From Antennarius striatus (Eukaryota > Chordata > Actinopteri > Lophiiformes > Antennariidae): a DNA stretch of 64,000 bases. The notes beneath the pieces are model-generated. The model saw only the letters and a list, made by a program, of their open reading frames with translations. It was not told where the DNA came from and did not search any database. Shown here piece after piece: positions 37,084-46,252 of this stretch. The position numbers and the translations under genes were made by a program. Position 1 is the stretch's first letter. Every line of letters begins with the position of its first letter. The stretch lies in assembly GCF_040054535.1 (NCBI RefSeq), contig NC_090795.1, forward strand, positions 2,951,501 to 3,015,500, given 5' to 3'.

Positions 37084-38986
37084 ACACTCTCCAGACAGCC
37101 TCTCATTAGTAAAACGGAGGCCAGACTCTTGACTCTCTCGTCTTTCAGGGCAACAGAGACGAGAGCTACGAGGTGGACGAGGACCTGGCTGAGCAGGATG
37201 CCACCAGCCTGTTTGAGGTACACATCTATATATAAACACACATATTGATAACCCCATCGTAGGATCAATCACCCTGAGCGGTTCTGATTGGCTGCAGGCG
37301 GGCGAGGGTTGTTTCGGGACGGATGAGTCCACATTCAGCTACATCCTGGCCTCCAGAAATTACCTGCAGCTCCAGGCAACCTTCAAGATCTACGAGCAGG
37401 TTGGTCTCAGAGTCACACAGGTTGTGTAACCATCATTTTGGTTCAGGGATCAGTTTTGCGTCTTTTAATTTTCCCTGTGAACTGTTGCTGCTTTTAAACT
37501 GCACCTTCCCGGGAAGTTAAAAACATCTTTGGCATCTTTAATTACACTTCCGTGGAACATAAATAGTAATCATGGCATCAAATCCTTTTAGGAGGGAATT
37601 ACAGACTTTTGGAATGAAGGTAAATACTTCTTAGATTCATCTTGTATTTTTTTTTCTCCGTAGCTCTCCGGAACTGAAATCCTGGATGCCATCGAGAGCG
37701 AGACTTCAGGAACGCTGAAGAGGTGCTACATCGCTCTCGGTTCGTATGAAATCCATTAAACTAAATTTTTCTTACTGCGCCACCAACTTTTGGCACAAAC
37801 TTGATCTCTGTCCCAACCTCTTTAGTAAATAATAAAACTGCAATTAATTTCACCGCTCAGGTGCGATAACACGTAAAGGATAAGGATTATTTACATTGTG
37901 CCACATTAGAATTAAAAAGCAGGAGGTTGGAATATAAAACTTTGATAGAAGAATGTTTGGGAACTTTGCATCTCATTGCATGTAAATTAATAATCCTAAA
38001 ATTAGTTGAATAAATACATAAATCAACATATTAGCTGGAACGTTTTAACTCATATTAGAGATTCATGGAACTCTGTCCTCCTCTTCCTCAGTGAGGGTTG
38101 CTAAGAACCCTCAGCTCTACTTCGCCAGACGTCTGAACGATGCGATGAAGGGAGCAGGAACTGATGAAGACACCCTGATCCGCATCATCGTCTGTCGCTC
38201 TGAGGTAATTACAGCCAACGATCAGCAGGTGGCGCCAAATCTCCTGATTCTGTTTTTATCCACGGTGATTGTTCTGGATGAGGTAATAGGACTTCTTCCT
38301 GTATTTTTGACATTAAAGGGTTATTTTGTCAGTAATGGATTTTGGGAAATAGTTTTTTACACGCCAAACATGTATTTCTTCATTGCAATTTTATTAAAAT
38401 ATGATGTAGGAAATTAAAATCACAATGGAGTTTTTCTCTTCCATTTGTTTTTACACGTATTTTTATTTTGTGCACAAAATACAAGAAGAAATGACAGAAA
38501 AAAAACCTGGTTGGCTTAGATAAAAAAACTTGATGTATGGACAGAGATGTAAAAACTGTAAAAAACCCCCAAACAAAACACAAGTTAAAAGAAGGCAGAA
38601 ACAGTCAGTGAATCATGATGTACAAGAAGCGATGGATTAAATGTACATGAAATGTAATGATATACAGTTAATTAACATTTTCAGCATATTTTGTCCATTC
38701 ATATGATGATTATGTGGCAGTATTAAATTATGCAATATTACCAAACGATACAGTTATAATATGGACTGTAATTTGTCTATGTCAGAAACTCATTGTTGCT
38801 GTTTTCTATTCATGTAAATGCACTTAAATTCACCAGCTTGTCTTTTCCCTGTTTTCTTGTCTGCAGTATGACTTGGAGACCATCAAAGACATGTACCTGG
38901 AGAAGTATGATGTGTCGCTGAAGGACGCGCTGAAGGACGAGTGCAGCGGCGACTTTAAACGCCTCCTCTTGGCCGTCTGCCACTAA
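34436..38986 (+). CDS. anxa13: Annexin A13, complete, 11 coding exons
   Basis: Calcium-dependent phospholipid-binding protein; the A13 type is N-myristoylated and found on epithelial membranes and vesicles. Coding exons: 34436-34450, 35642-35717, 35815-35909, 36017-36187, 36277-36310, 36894-36973, 37149-37217, 37298-37399, 37664-37739, 38092-38204 and 38867-38986. They sum to 951 bp, giving 316 residues, the usual A13 length. The start MGNCQ carries Gly2 for myristoylation and Cys4 as a possible palmitoylation site. All four annexin repeats keep the GTD calcium-site core (residues about 31-33, 104-106, 187-189 and 264-266), each with a downstream acidic residue. [26 protein letters not shown] and [11 protein letters not shown] are visible. 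The MGN start and close overall resemblance to A13 separate it from other annexins; A13 versus A13-like duplicate is open. Confidence 0.92.
34511..34544 (+). other. G-rich block in anxa13 intron 1 (possible G-quadruplex)
   Basis: At least four runs of three or more G separated by one or two bases, starting 60 bp after the exon 1 donor. A second such block lies at 34808-34836. The fold is inferred from the pattern. Confidence 0.5.
35176..35239. repeat. (TA)n microsatellite
   Basis: About 32 TA units in anxa13 intron 1, seen directly. Confidence 0.97.
35642..35717 (+). CDS. anxa13: anxa13 exon 2
   Basis: 76 bp after CATGTAG, donor GTGAGT. It encodes [25 protein letters not shown] and enters repeat I. 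The last base joins the next exon to form Gly of GTD. Confidence 0.9.
35815..35909 (+). CDS. anxa13: anxa13 exon 3 (repeat I)
   Basis: 95 bp after a C-run and CCAG, donor GTGAGT. It reads [20 protein letters not shown] and [11 protein letters not shown], annexin repeat I. Confidence 0.92.
36017..36187 (+). CDS. anxa13: anxa13 exon 4 (repeats I-II)
   Basis: 171 bp, phase 0 on both sides, from GGTCAG to GTGAGT. It includes [18 protein letters not shown], then the repeat II core [20 protein letters not shown]. Confidence 0.93.
36277..36310 (+). CDS. anxa13: anxa13 exon 5 (micro-exon, repeat II)
   Basis: A 34-bp exon between TCGCAG and GTAAGA reading [11 protein letters not shown] plus one base. 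Its size and phase are needed to join exons 4 and 6. Confidence 0.88.
36364..36418 (+). pseudogene. Truncated tRNA-Glu-like relic
   Basis: The T-arm is canonical: CCGGG, loop TTCGACT, CCCGG, with a perfect B-box GGTTCGACTCC at 36397-36407. The 3' strand TAGGGGA pairs at six of seven positions (one a G-U pair) with TTCCATA at 36364-36370. The sequence resembles tRNA-Glu(TTC) but is 55 nt instead of 72. The anticodon stem-loop is missing, so it cannot decode. It sits in the anxa13 intron between exons 5 and 6. A SINE head is an alternative, but no tail was seen. Confidence 0.65.
36894..36973 (+). CDS. anxa13: anxa13 exon 6 (repeat II)
   Basis: 80 bp after GATCAG. It reads [27 protein letters not shown], the end of repeat II. 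The donor is GTCGGT, the same unusual hexamer as exon 1. Confidence 0.92.
37031..37080. repeat. (CA)n microsatellite
   Basis: About 25 CA units with one CT interruption in an anxa13 intron, seen directly. Confidence 0.96.
37149..37217 (+). CDS. anxa13: anxa13 exon 7 (linker)
   Basis: 69 bp reading [23 protein letters not shown], the repeat II-III linker; flanked by TTTCAG and GTACAC. Confidence 0.92.
37298..37399 (+). CDS. anxa13: anxa13 exon 8 (repeat III)
   Basis: 102 bp reading [20 protein letters not shown] and [14 protein letters not shown]. It carries the repeat III GTD calcium loop. Confidence 0.92.
37664..37739 (+). CDS. anxa13: anxa13 exon 9 (repeat III)
   Basis: 76 bp after CCGTAG reading [25 protein letters not shown]; donor GTTCGT. 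Confidence 0.9.
38092..38204 (+). CDS. anxa13: anxa13 exon 10 (repeat IV)
   Basis: 113 bp after CCTCAG reading [20 protein letters not shown] and [18 protein letters not shown]. It holds the repeat IV calcium loop; donor GTAATT. Confidence 0.92.
38867..38986 (+). CDS. anxa13: anxa13 exon 11 (repeat IV, stop)
   Basis: 120 bp including TAA, reading [20 protein letters not shown] and [19 protein letters not shown]. It ends with the usual short annexin C-terminus. Confidence 0.93.
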   Translation, partial: YDLETIKDMYLEKYDVSLKDALKDECSGDFKRLLLAVCH

Positions 38987-39458
38987 AGGCCTTTTTTATT
39001 TGACTTGATGTGGACGGCGAGCAGAAACAGCAGTGTGTGTTTAAACTGCTTCTGTCTAACAAACTAATACCACTCAGTTAATCCATGTGACTTTACCTAG
39101 AGAAGTTTTCCAGCCCTAAATGAGAAAAGTTACTTTAAACTGCCAATTTCATTTCCTCAGTTCAGTTCTTATCATATTTACCAGCATTTACAACAAGATT
39201 TATAAATTTCCAGTTTGGATTTACCTTTGAAAAACGTCAGCTATGTCTTCAATATGTTGTTTCGTTGTATGCCGTTACTGTAACAGTATTACACTGTTCA
39301 CATTTATCTGTGACTAACACAAATCACTGCTGTAATATCTAATGCAACTACTCCCCGTGGCTTGAAGAAATGTGAAGGTCTGCGATGAAGGAATGTATGA
39401 TGTGTATCATGAAGGCTATGCAACATCATGTGAGCTCACACAGCTGTTTCACAGGAAA

Positions 39459-39460
<2 letters not shown>

Positions 39461-39547
<87 letters not shown>
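39461..39547. repeat. (TA)n microsatellite in anxa13 3' UTR
   Basis: About 43 TA units, seen directly. It gives spurious Tyr-Ile repeat frames on both strands. Confidence 0.97.
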
Positions 39548-39549
<2 letters not shown>

Positions 39550-39917
39550 ATCAGTTGCCTCTTTAAAAAAAAAGAACTAGATTGATTTACAGTTGTTTTT
39601 ATCCTACAAAAACTTGACAAAACCCAAATTGCACCTCACCTTGGTATAGTTTTTTTTCTATTTTATATATAACACTGTAGAGTTTTTAATAACAAGTATT
39701 AACTATAAGTAGAAATCTATTTCATTTGGCCAGTCTGACGTCTCTTTATGTGTCTCTACAAGGCAGCTCAGATTTATTCAAATTACCACTATTGTAAAGA
39801 TTTTAGCAGACAACTGAGTAGATGAAGTCCATGGGAAATTTAACATCGCCTGGGACATCAGTTGGGTAGCGGGACGAGTGTTTGCCTCTGTAGCCAAAGA
39901 GTTTTAGTCTAACTATG

Positions 39918-39923
39918 AATAAA
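39918..39923 (+). terminator. anxa13 poly(A) signal
   Basis: AATAAA followed by a T-rich stretch and TTTGTTGTGA within 60 bases. It is the first canonical hexamer after the stop codon that has such a context. Confidence 0.6.
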
Positions 39924-40211
39924 GTTCCTTGACATCCTCTTGTCTGCCTTTATTTGACCTTTTTCTGTCTTATTTGTTGTGACACGTGATCATCCCAGAT
40001 GCGTGTGGTCCTTTTCTCCGTCTACAAGATTTGTCCTCCATCCTCCTGGCTTCTTATAGAGGCTGGTGGTGAGTGGCATTCAAAGACATCACGGCTGTTT
40101 CCCTGAAACGTGATTTCAAAAGACGACAACAACAAAAGACTAATGATAGAAAACAAGTTAAACTGATGCGTTTCATGAAACATATGCTGCATATAGATGC
40201 ATAATAAATAT

Positions 40212-40290
40212 TTAAAGCCGAGATAGGCTCCGGCTCCCCGTGACCTACTCCGGCGGATACAGCGGTGGTAATCTGAAGATGACTGACTGA
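40212..40290 (+). mobile_element. Dispersed repeat tail fragment
   Basis: ATAGGCTCCGGCTCCCCGTG followed by ACCTACTCCGGCGGATACAG is the usual 3' phrase of fish interspersed elements (GGATAGGCTCCAGC...GGATAAGCGG). The terminal GATGACTGACTGA resembles their short tandem tails. A copy of the same phrase in the other orientation is at 46189-46252. Confidence 0.55.
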
Positions 40291-41760
40291 CGTTTATGCC
40301 ACAAAAATCGTTTAGTTTACTACTTTCCTTTATTCCCCTGAACGCAGCACGAGGTTATGCGCCCGTGTTTCTGCCTCCGCCTCTCAGACGTCAACGCCGC
40401 TCGTTCGTTCAATCATCTGCTTTTATTGTTTTAAGCAAACGGAGCTAAATTAATTAATCGTGCCCACAGCTCCATAAAACGGAACTCGTCCCGCGGCAGA
40501 TTCGGACCCGTCTTGAAGGTTCGTTATTCCGTATTTCGCTATATTTGTCTCGTTTGGTGCTGGTAATTGCAGTCATTAGCATTCATCTTGATAGGAGCTA
40601 ATTAACCCAGCGGAGGGAGAAATATGTCTCCCTTTAGCTAATTATACGCAAAAATATGTATGTTTATGAGACTTGTATCACACGAAATATGTCTTTTATG
40701 AATTTAAATATTTATTCACCACTAAGACTGTATGCTACAATGTAATAGGGGTAAATATAATGCACATGCCTGCCCTGCTAGTGCTTATCGCACTTTATTA
40801 ATATTTTACAAGCGCGAAAACGCAAATGGCATTTGTCCCTGCAGGTTGCCGTAGATTCCGGATAAATCACTGCAGCGCTCACTCCTCGCTTATTTATTTA
40901 CCTATTTATTTTTTTTCCGGGCATATTAATGGAACAAACTTCACTCCTGCATCATATTTTACAACATCAACAACAACATCCGAGAAAAAAAAAAAAAAAA
41001 AGGGCTGACGGGTGGAAAGCCAATAGGCTTGTGAAATCCCCCGTCTCCCACAATCAACAAATGTTTATCTCATTATAAAATGTTGTCAACAACTCAGACA
41101 TTAAATGTTTTCTACCAGTTCATCCATGACATTTTGCCAGACGTTCATACTCTTATCCACCTCCAGATGTTAGTCTTTATTCCCAGATATAACCTAGAAT
41201 ATAACCATGTTTACATTCTTCCTAAGAACACAAGATTTGTTGACATCATAGATAGTCAAAATCAGAAGTTGACCTTGCCAGTGTTCTCCACAAGAATATA
41301 ATGATCATATTCACCTTTTTTAAACAGTGTTTATCCAAGAAATAAACTGGTTTGTTACACTTTTAAGTTATACATGTTATTATATTGTTAAAACACATCA
41401 ACATACTCGTTAATGTGTCAAACTTAATGTTATCCCTCCAAGCAGAAATCCATGTTTTTTTATTTCATCAATCCATGTTTCTGACATTGATGATGTTGAA
41501 TGGTTTTTCAACTGTTCCATGTAATACTTGACTTGTCCAAAATGTGTGTAGAGCTCCCACTATTGAAGTGATTGTTGTACAGATCTTTGGTATAATAACA
41601 ACTCTTGGCCATCTTTTTGCTCATATTTCACCAACTCCTCTGCACACCTGATCACCAATGTTTTCATCTGTTCCGGAGAAAGCCCCTTTGTTTTGATGAA
41701 GATCCTGCAGTTGTTTGTCCAGGTGTTGTCGATCAGCCCATTCTTCTTTAGTTGTCAAGC

Positions 41761-41780
41761 TTTTTTTTTTTTTTTTTTTT
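41761..41780. repeat. Poly-T run
   Basis: Twenty T residues, seen directly. Confidence 0.95.
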
Positions 41781-42908
41781 AGCAATATCTGCATTCTTTT
41801 TAGTGAGATTCTCTTTAATGTATCTCCAGATCCCTCAGTTGAGAACTCACGTGGCACGTGTTAGACATGAGCATCGTCTCCATGGAAACGTGGAGTAAAT
41901 ACTTCCTGCAACAAAATCAAGTGCACAGATTACTGCATTTTAATATTTCTGCTCTGTGATTTTTATTTTTTGCCAGGTGAGGGGTACATGAACGCAGCAC
42001 CTCTAGATTGGACACAAGGCTCCAAAGCACAGCCTGAAGTAATGCATAACTAATGCATGACTCATGATGATGTAATACATCTTTAATGCATCACGGATTC
42101 CTGTTGCTCATCATTAAGATGCTAGAAAGCGCTTGCTGAGTGTCGTATGCTAACAGCTTCATCACTAGGTCGTGGAAACTAAAGTCATGTGACACTTGTT
42201 TATCGGTGCTGCATCATCAGGGATTAAAAACAACAAACATCTCATTAATTCCCACAGGAAACCTACTTCTAGCATCTAGAACCATTTTTAAAAGTCAATT
42301 ATAGAATAATGAGATATATCCCAGGGAATAATGAATGTAAATCTATTTTATATATATACATATATAAAAATATTCCCCATCCTATAAATATTACTTCAGG
42401 TAATGTCCTTTATTCATATTTAGATGTTTGCATTGTCCAGTTTGGTCAAATATGTATATACTTAATTTAATACCAACGGTTTTATAAATATTTATATTAC
42501 ACACGGTTTATTACTCCTAATAAACCCACAAAGTTCTTAATTAATGCTTCACTGTTTCCTGATTCGTCACCCATGCATCAGGATTAATGATTAGATCAAT
42601 AGCAGTTCGTTTTTGTTTTTTTTTTCAGTACAAAGGTGATTTATTGTTGCCTTCAACTGCTGAAATCAGACGGATGCAACACGATTTATTTGTTAATCAT
42701 TTATTGATTCACCACTTTATCTACACAGATACGAGGATTCCATGGAAACCGAACAGCTAAAGAAGATTCTGATACTTAGTAGTTAGATATTAATAAAGCG
42801 TTTGATTCGCTCCAGACAGTCAGACAGTGAGGACGTCTGTGAACGCAGCTAAACGCGACAGGTCATGATTAAAGCGAGTGAAATCCTCTCCTCTGGTTGT
42901 CCCTTCAG

Positions 42909-43126
42909 GTCTGCTGACATGTCGTCCGTCTGGCAGCAGGAGCCGTCGGGTTACTCGCCCTGCGTGGAGATCGACTCCAGCTCCGTCAGGTGCAAAGACA
43001 GACTGGCCTCCCCGGCCTGGCTCAAGCAGGAACAGGACGAGCTCCGCATCATCAAGTGGGAGAACTTTCAAACGGGTGGCTCGACCGATGCGGTGCAGGA
43101 CAACACGCCCAGCAGCGCCATGTCGG
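42909..43126 (+). CDS. CCDC106-like coding exon 1
   Basis: Begins at CCCTTCAG with ten untranslated bases before ATG 42919, so an untranslated exon lies upstream. It encodes MSSVWQQEPSGYSPCVEIDS then an acidic, tryptophan-containing stretch, and ends at GTCAGA. The in-frame ATG at 42865 lies before the acceptor and is not used in this model. Confidence 0.7.
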
Positions 43127-44318
43127 GTCAGAACGCTTTCATTAGTCGGTGCTTGTTTTGGGGTTTTTTCTCACTGAATGCGGCTGTCTCGTCTCCTTCT
43201 AGCAGCTTCATATACAGAAAGCCTGCCCCCCCGGGTGCTGCTGACCATCACCAAACTCCAGTGCATGCTGGAGAGCAAACAGGAGCGCATCGCGGTTCTG
43301 GAGCGGCAGGTGGAGGACCTGATGCAAGACCGCAAGTTCCTGAGGAGCCAGATCGAAAACCTCACCAGTAACCGCTCCGTGCAAACGTTCGCCTCGCCCG
43401 GTCCGCTGGTGGAAGGTTTGTGTCAGAAGCAACGGACTTCATGATGTTTGCACCAACCGGATCGGTTCGTTTATGTATTTCTGTCCTTTTTTTAACAGTG
43501 TCGAAATCCAACAAAGTTTTGCACTCGGACAATAAGTCTCGGAAAAGAGAACGAGCTTCCTGTAGTTCTTCCGACGGCAGCAAAAGCGGCTCGGAGGAGT
43601 CGGACTCGTCGGAGGTCTCGGCCGCCTCCAGCGAACACAGGAAGAAGAAACACCACAAGGAGAAGAAGAGATCGAAGAAAGGAAAGGACTACAGCAGGAA
43701 GAGAGGTGGGAAATGTTTCTGATAGGATGGAAAAGAAGGAGTGTGTAACGATTAGCTCCTGGATATCTGTGAATCCATCGTTATGTGGGTTTATCCCACT
43801 GATGCCATTCAACAGATTCACAGATATCCACCAACTAATCAGTGGAACGGCTTCAATCAACGACTGGAAGTCATTTCCTGTGTGTAAACTCTGATGATCT
43901 TAGCACACGTCATCACTCGTGCACGTCTCCTCCCCCAGCCACGGGCGTCCAGTACGTCATCCACCGCTACAAACAAGTCCTGTCAGCCTTCGTGAAGAAG
44001 AAGAGCATGAGCGAAGCCTTCCGTCACCTGGGCATCGACCGGAACACCATCGCCAACACGGCGTCCATCGCCGAGCTCCACCTGGCCGGCAAAGACATGG
44101 TCCCCCTGGTGGGGATGTTCCGCCAAGGAGAAGAGACTCTGGTCAACTACGCCCAAAGGTGCACCCTGGTGATCGACAGCGACACGGACCTGTCCAGGAA
44201 AATAGACCAGATGAAAGCCAACGGAGAGCTGCTGCCCATCTCAGGGAAAAGAGCTAGGGGGCTGCACTCTCACCTGCAGCCACTAGGAGGCGCCGCAGAG
44301 AGTATTTTAATAGGTTGA
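42909..44318 (+). CDS. CCDC106-like coiled-coil protein, four coding exons
   Basis: Exons 42909-43126 (coding from ATG 42919), 43203-43415, 43499-43705 and 43939-44318 join in frame into 335 residues ending at TGA. Residues 82-128 form a leucine-heptad coiled coil (LQCMLESKQERIAVLERQVE...). Residues 142-185 are Ser/Glu-rich. Residues about 190-209 are a basic stretch (KKKHHKEKKRSKKGKDYSRK) likely to act as a nuclear localisation signal. Residues 212 to about 318 match the C-terminal region of CCDC106: RYKQVLSAFVKKKSMSEAF, DRNTIANTASIAEL and LLPISGK correspond to RYKKILGTFQKLKSMSRAF, DRNTVALTTPIAEL and LLPITY. Human CCDC106 is a nuclear protein reported to affect p53 stability. Whether this is the orthologue or one of several fish paralogues is unclear, so no symbol is given. 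Confidence 0.78.
43203..43415 (+). CDS. CCDC106-like coding exon 2: coiled coil
   Basis: 213 bp encoding the coiled coil ITKLQCMLESKQERIAVLER and QVEDLMQDRKFLRSQIENL. The acceptor is a TAGCAG tandem (NAGNAG): using the second AG (start 43206) keeps the frame and drops one Ala. Confidence 0.8.
43499..43705 (+). CDS. CCDC106-like coding exon 3: Ser/Glu-rich and basic region
   Basis: 207 bp after TTTAACAG, donor GTGGGA. It encodes SCSSSDGSKSGSEESDSSEV and the Lys/Arg/His stretch before SRKR. Confidence 0.78.
43750..43840. repeat. 91-bp intronic inverted repeat (hairpin)
   Basis: GGATATCTGTGAATC (43761-43775) and its exact reverse complement GATTCACAGATATCC (43815-43829) flank a 39-nt loop. The loop itself contains GTGGG-TTTAT-CCCAC. 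Outside lie GATTAG (43750-43755) and CTAATC (43835-43840), separated from the core by a small internal loop. All pairs were read directly. It lies in the third intron of the CCDC106-like coding region. Confidence 0.85.
43939..44318 (+). CDS. CCDC106-like coding exon 4: conserved C-terminal domain
   Basis: 380 bp after TCCCCCAG to TGA. It contains TGVQYVIHRYKQVLSAFVKK, SMSEAFRHLGIDRNTIANTA, SIAELHLAGKDMVPLVGMF and LVNYAQRCTLVID, the domain shared with CCDC106. An ATTAAA lies 100 bp after the stop (44418-44423) and may be the poly(A) signal. Confidence 0.82.
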
Positions 44319-46188
44319 CATTTGTTTTTGTTTTTGTCGCATGGAGAAGAAGTGAAATTCAATGCCTTTACAAAAATATGGAATCATGGTTGTTTTGACC
44401 CCAGTTAGAACCGATTGATTAAAAATGATTTATGTAGCACTCTTACATTTCTCAACATTGATTTACATCTCATACGGAAATGCTAATATTTTTAGCATTC
44501 ATGTAAATTTACATGATGTATGTTTTATTATTGATAGCCATAATTTCTTCACAGCTCCCGTCGCTGATAGAAAAAGGTTTGTTTTCCTCAGCAGAACTGT
44601 GTGTGTATTTTTTTAAAGTCCCACTAGAGGGCAGTGTTTGCATTAGATTCACAAGCCTCCTCTGCCTGTCATTTCATTCAAAATGATGGATTTCCATTTT
44701 CCAGCACCTACATTTGTCAGGTGTGACTTCATAGACTTTATGAAAATGATTTTTGTCAACATAATCCTGTTTTGTTTTCGTTTTTTTTTTGTTTTTTTTT
44801 GACAGAACTTAAAAATTTGAATACTGCATTGGATGCAAAGCGTGTCAATGTTTCTGTACTAAATGAAAACGGTTCATGTTCATGAAAGTTACGTGGCTTC
44901 TGTTTCCACCAACTGAACCTTCAGACATTTTTGCAGAAGAACGTAAATCCATCTGATCCCAGATGGGTAAAAGAAGTGAAACCTCAGCACCGACATCTTC
45001 TGTGAGTCTCTTCCTCAGACAGATGGAAAGCTTGGTCAGACATCCTTGGGCAATAGCGAGCGTCGGTGCAAAAAAAAAAAAAAAAAAGTGTCACCATCAC
45101 CGTCCCTGCAGTTTTGCTTTTCAAGCAAAGTGACAAATTACTTGTGCAAAGCCATTACGGCGCTGCACCCCGGCTGTTTATCTGTGCACGGGACTCTGTC
45201 ACTGTCGCTCTCGTCCACACGCCGGCTATCTGCTTATCTTTCACACCCCCCACAGACACACAACCTCCACCTCCTCCTTTATGAACTCATTCAGTCATTT
45301 CACATTAGCTATCACTTTTTCCTACCCCCCCCCCCCCATTTCCACCCAAAATGAAAAGCGGGTGATGTTTTTTTTGAAGATGTAGAAATATTTAATGCCA
45401 GCAGAGGTGGACACCACCGCCAGAGGGGACAGGTGCATGCTGGTCCTCTCAGCAGTGGGCGTATCTCATCTGTTCCCTCCTCCTGAGGCAAAGCACATGT
45501 CACTCCTACTCTCTTTTTGTCGCCGGGATGAGACGTGAGGGTCGCTTCTCTTCAAACTCGGAAATGAAATGATGGTAAAGTACAAAATGTTCCCGATTTA
45601 TACGACGATTTCATCTCTGCCCTCCACCCCTTGTTGGTCAGCGCGTCCCTAAATAGCTCCAGAACGCAGCCCCCACCTGCTAGTCCTCCAGAGCGGCAGC
45701 TGTGACTTGGCTGTTAATGACTTGGGGTGATGGAGCTCAGAGCTGCGGATGGAGATAGGATGTGGGCCTAATCGAGCCTGAAGCAGCCTACCCCCTCCTC
45801 CTCCACCCCCCCGGCCTTTTGACTCACTGGTGTGAGGCCAGCTGGGACTCCATTTTCTGTCTTTCACCACTGCAGGTGTCTCGTCATTGCCTGGGCTCCA
45901 AAAACCCAACCCCTTCCTCCTCCGTCCTGCTCCATCTTGACCTTGACAACAACCCGGACCACCTCGCGGTGAAGCGGGCTCGAAGCGGCGGCGACGGGAT
46001 GTGTGACAAATGAATGCCTGAAGGATTGCGGCGTTTGTCAGGAGGAAGAGGAGCTCAGACCTTCAGTTGTTTATGTGGCTTTTGGCAAAAAGGTTCTTGG
46101 CTGGAAAAACAAAAAAGGTGTGGAAGAGCTTCGGGTTCATGAGCCGCCGTCTCTGACTTTCAATGCCACGTAAAGACTGTACAGATAC

Positions 46189-46252
46189 TCATTTTCCGTT
46201 CCGCTTCTTCCACTTTCGTGTGTCACGGGGGTTGCTGGAGCCTCTCCCAGCA
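46189..46252 (+). mobile_element. Dispersed repeat tail fragment
   Basis: TTCCGTTCCGCTTCTTCCAC then TCACGGGGGTTGCTGGAGCC and TCTCCCAGC is a diverged copy of the common fish phrase (CCGCTTATCC...GTCGCGGGGGTGCTGGAGCCTATCCCAGC). The fragment at 26710-26760 shows the first half. Confidence 0.55.

Larger units (their letters stand above)
38987..39945 (+). other. anxa13 3' UTR
   Basis: Non-coding sequence from the stop codon to just beyond the AATAAA at 39918-39923. It contains a TA tract of about 87 bp. The extent is inferred from the poly(A) signal. Confidence 0.6.
39946..42908. other. Region upstream of the CCDC106-like coding exons
   Basis: No coding exon was recognised. It should contain the promoter and at least one untranslated exon of the CCDC106-like gene, because the first coding exon begins with a splice acceptor. 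It contains a repeat tail (40212-40290), a T20 run (41761-41780), an X-box-like word (41876-41889) and TAATTA-rich stretches at 40440-40640. Confidence 0.5.

Noticed and set aside
42865..42918. Upstream in-frame ATG for the CCDC106-like protein
   Set aside because: A pyrimidine tract and CAG acceptor lie between it and ATG 42919, so the upstream codons are intronic in the preferred model.
43492..43860. 122-codon minus-strand frame in the CCDC106-like gene
   Set aside because: It spans an exon and an intron of the + strand gene and has no family features.
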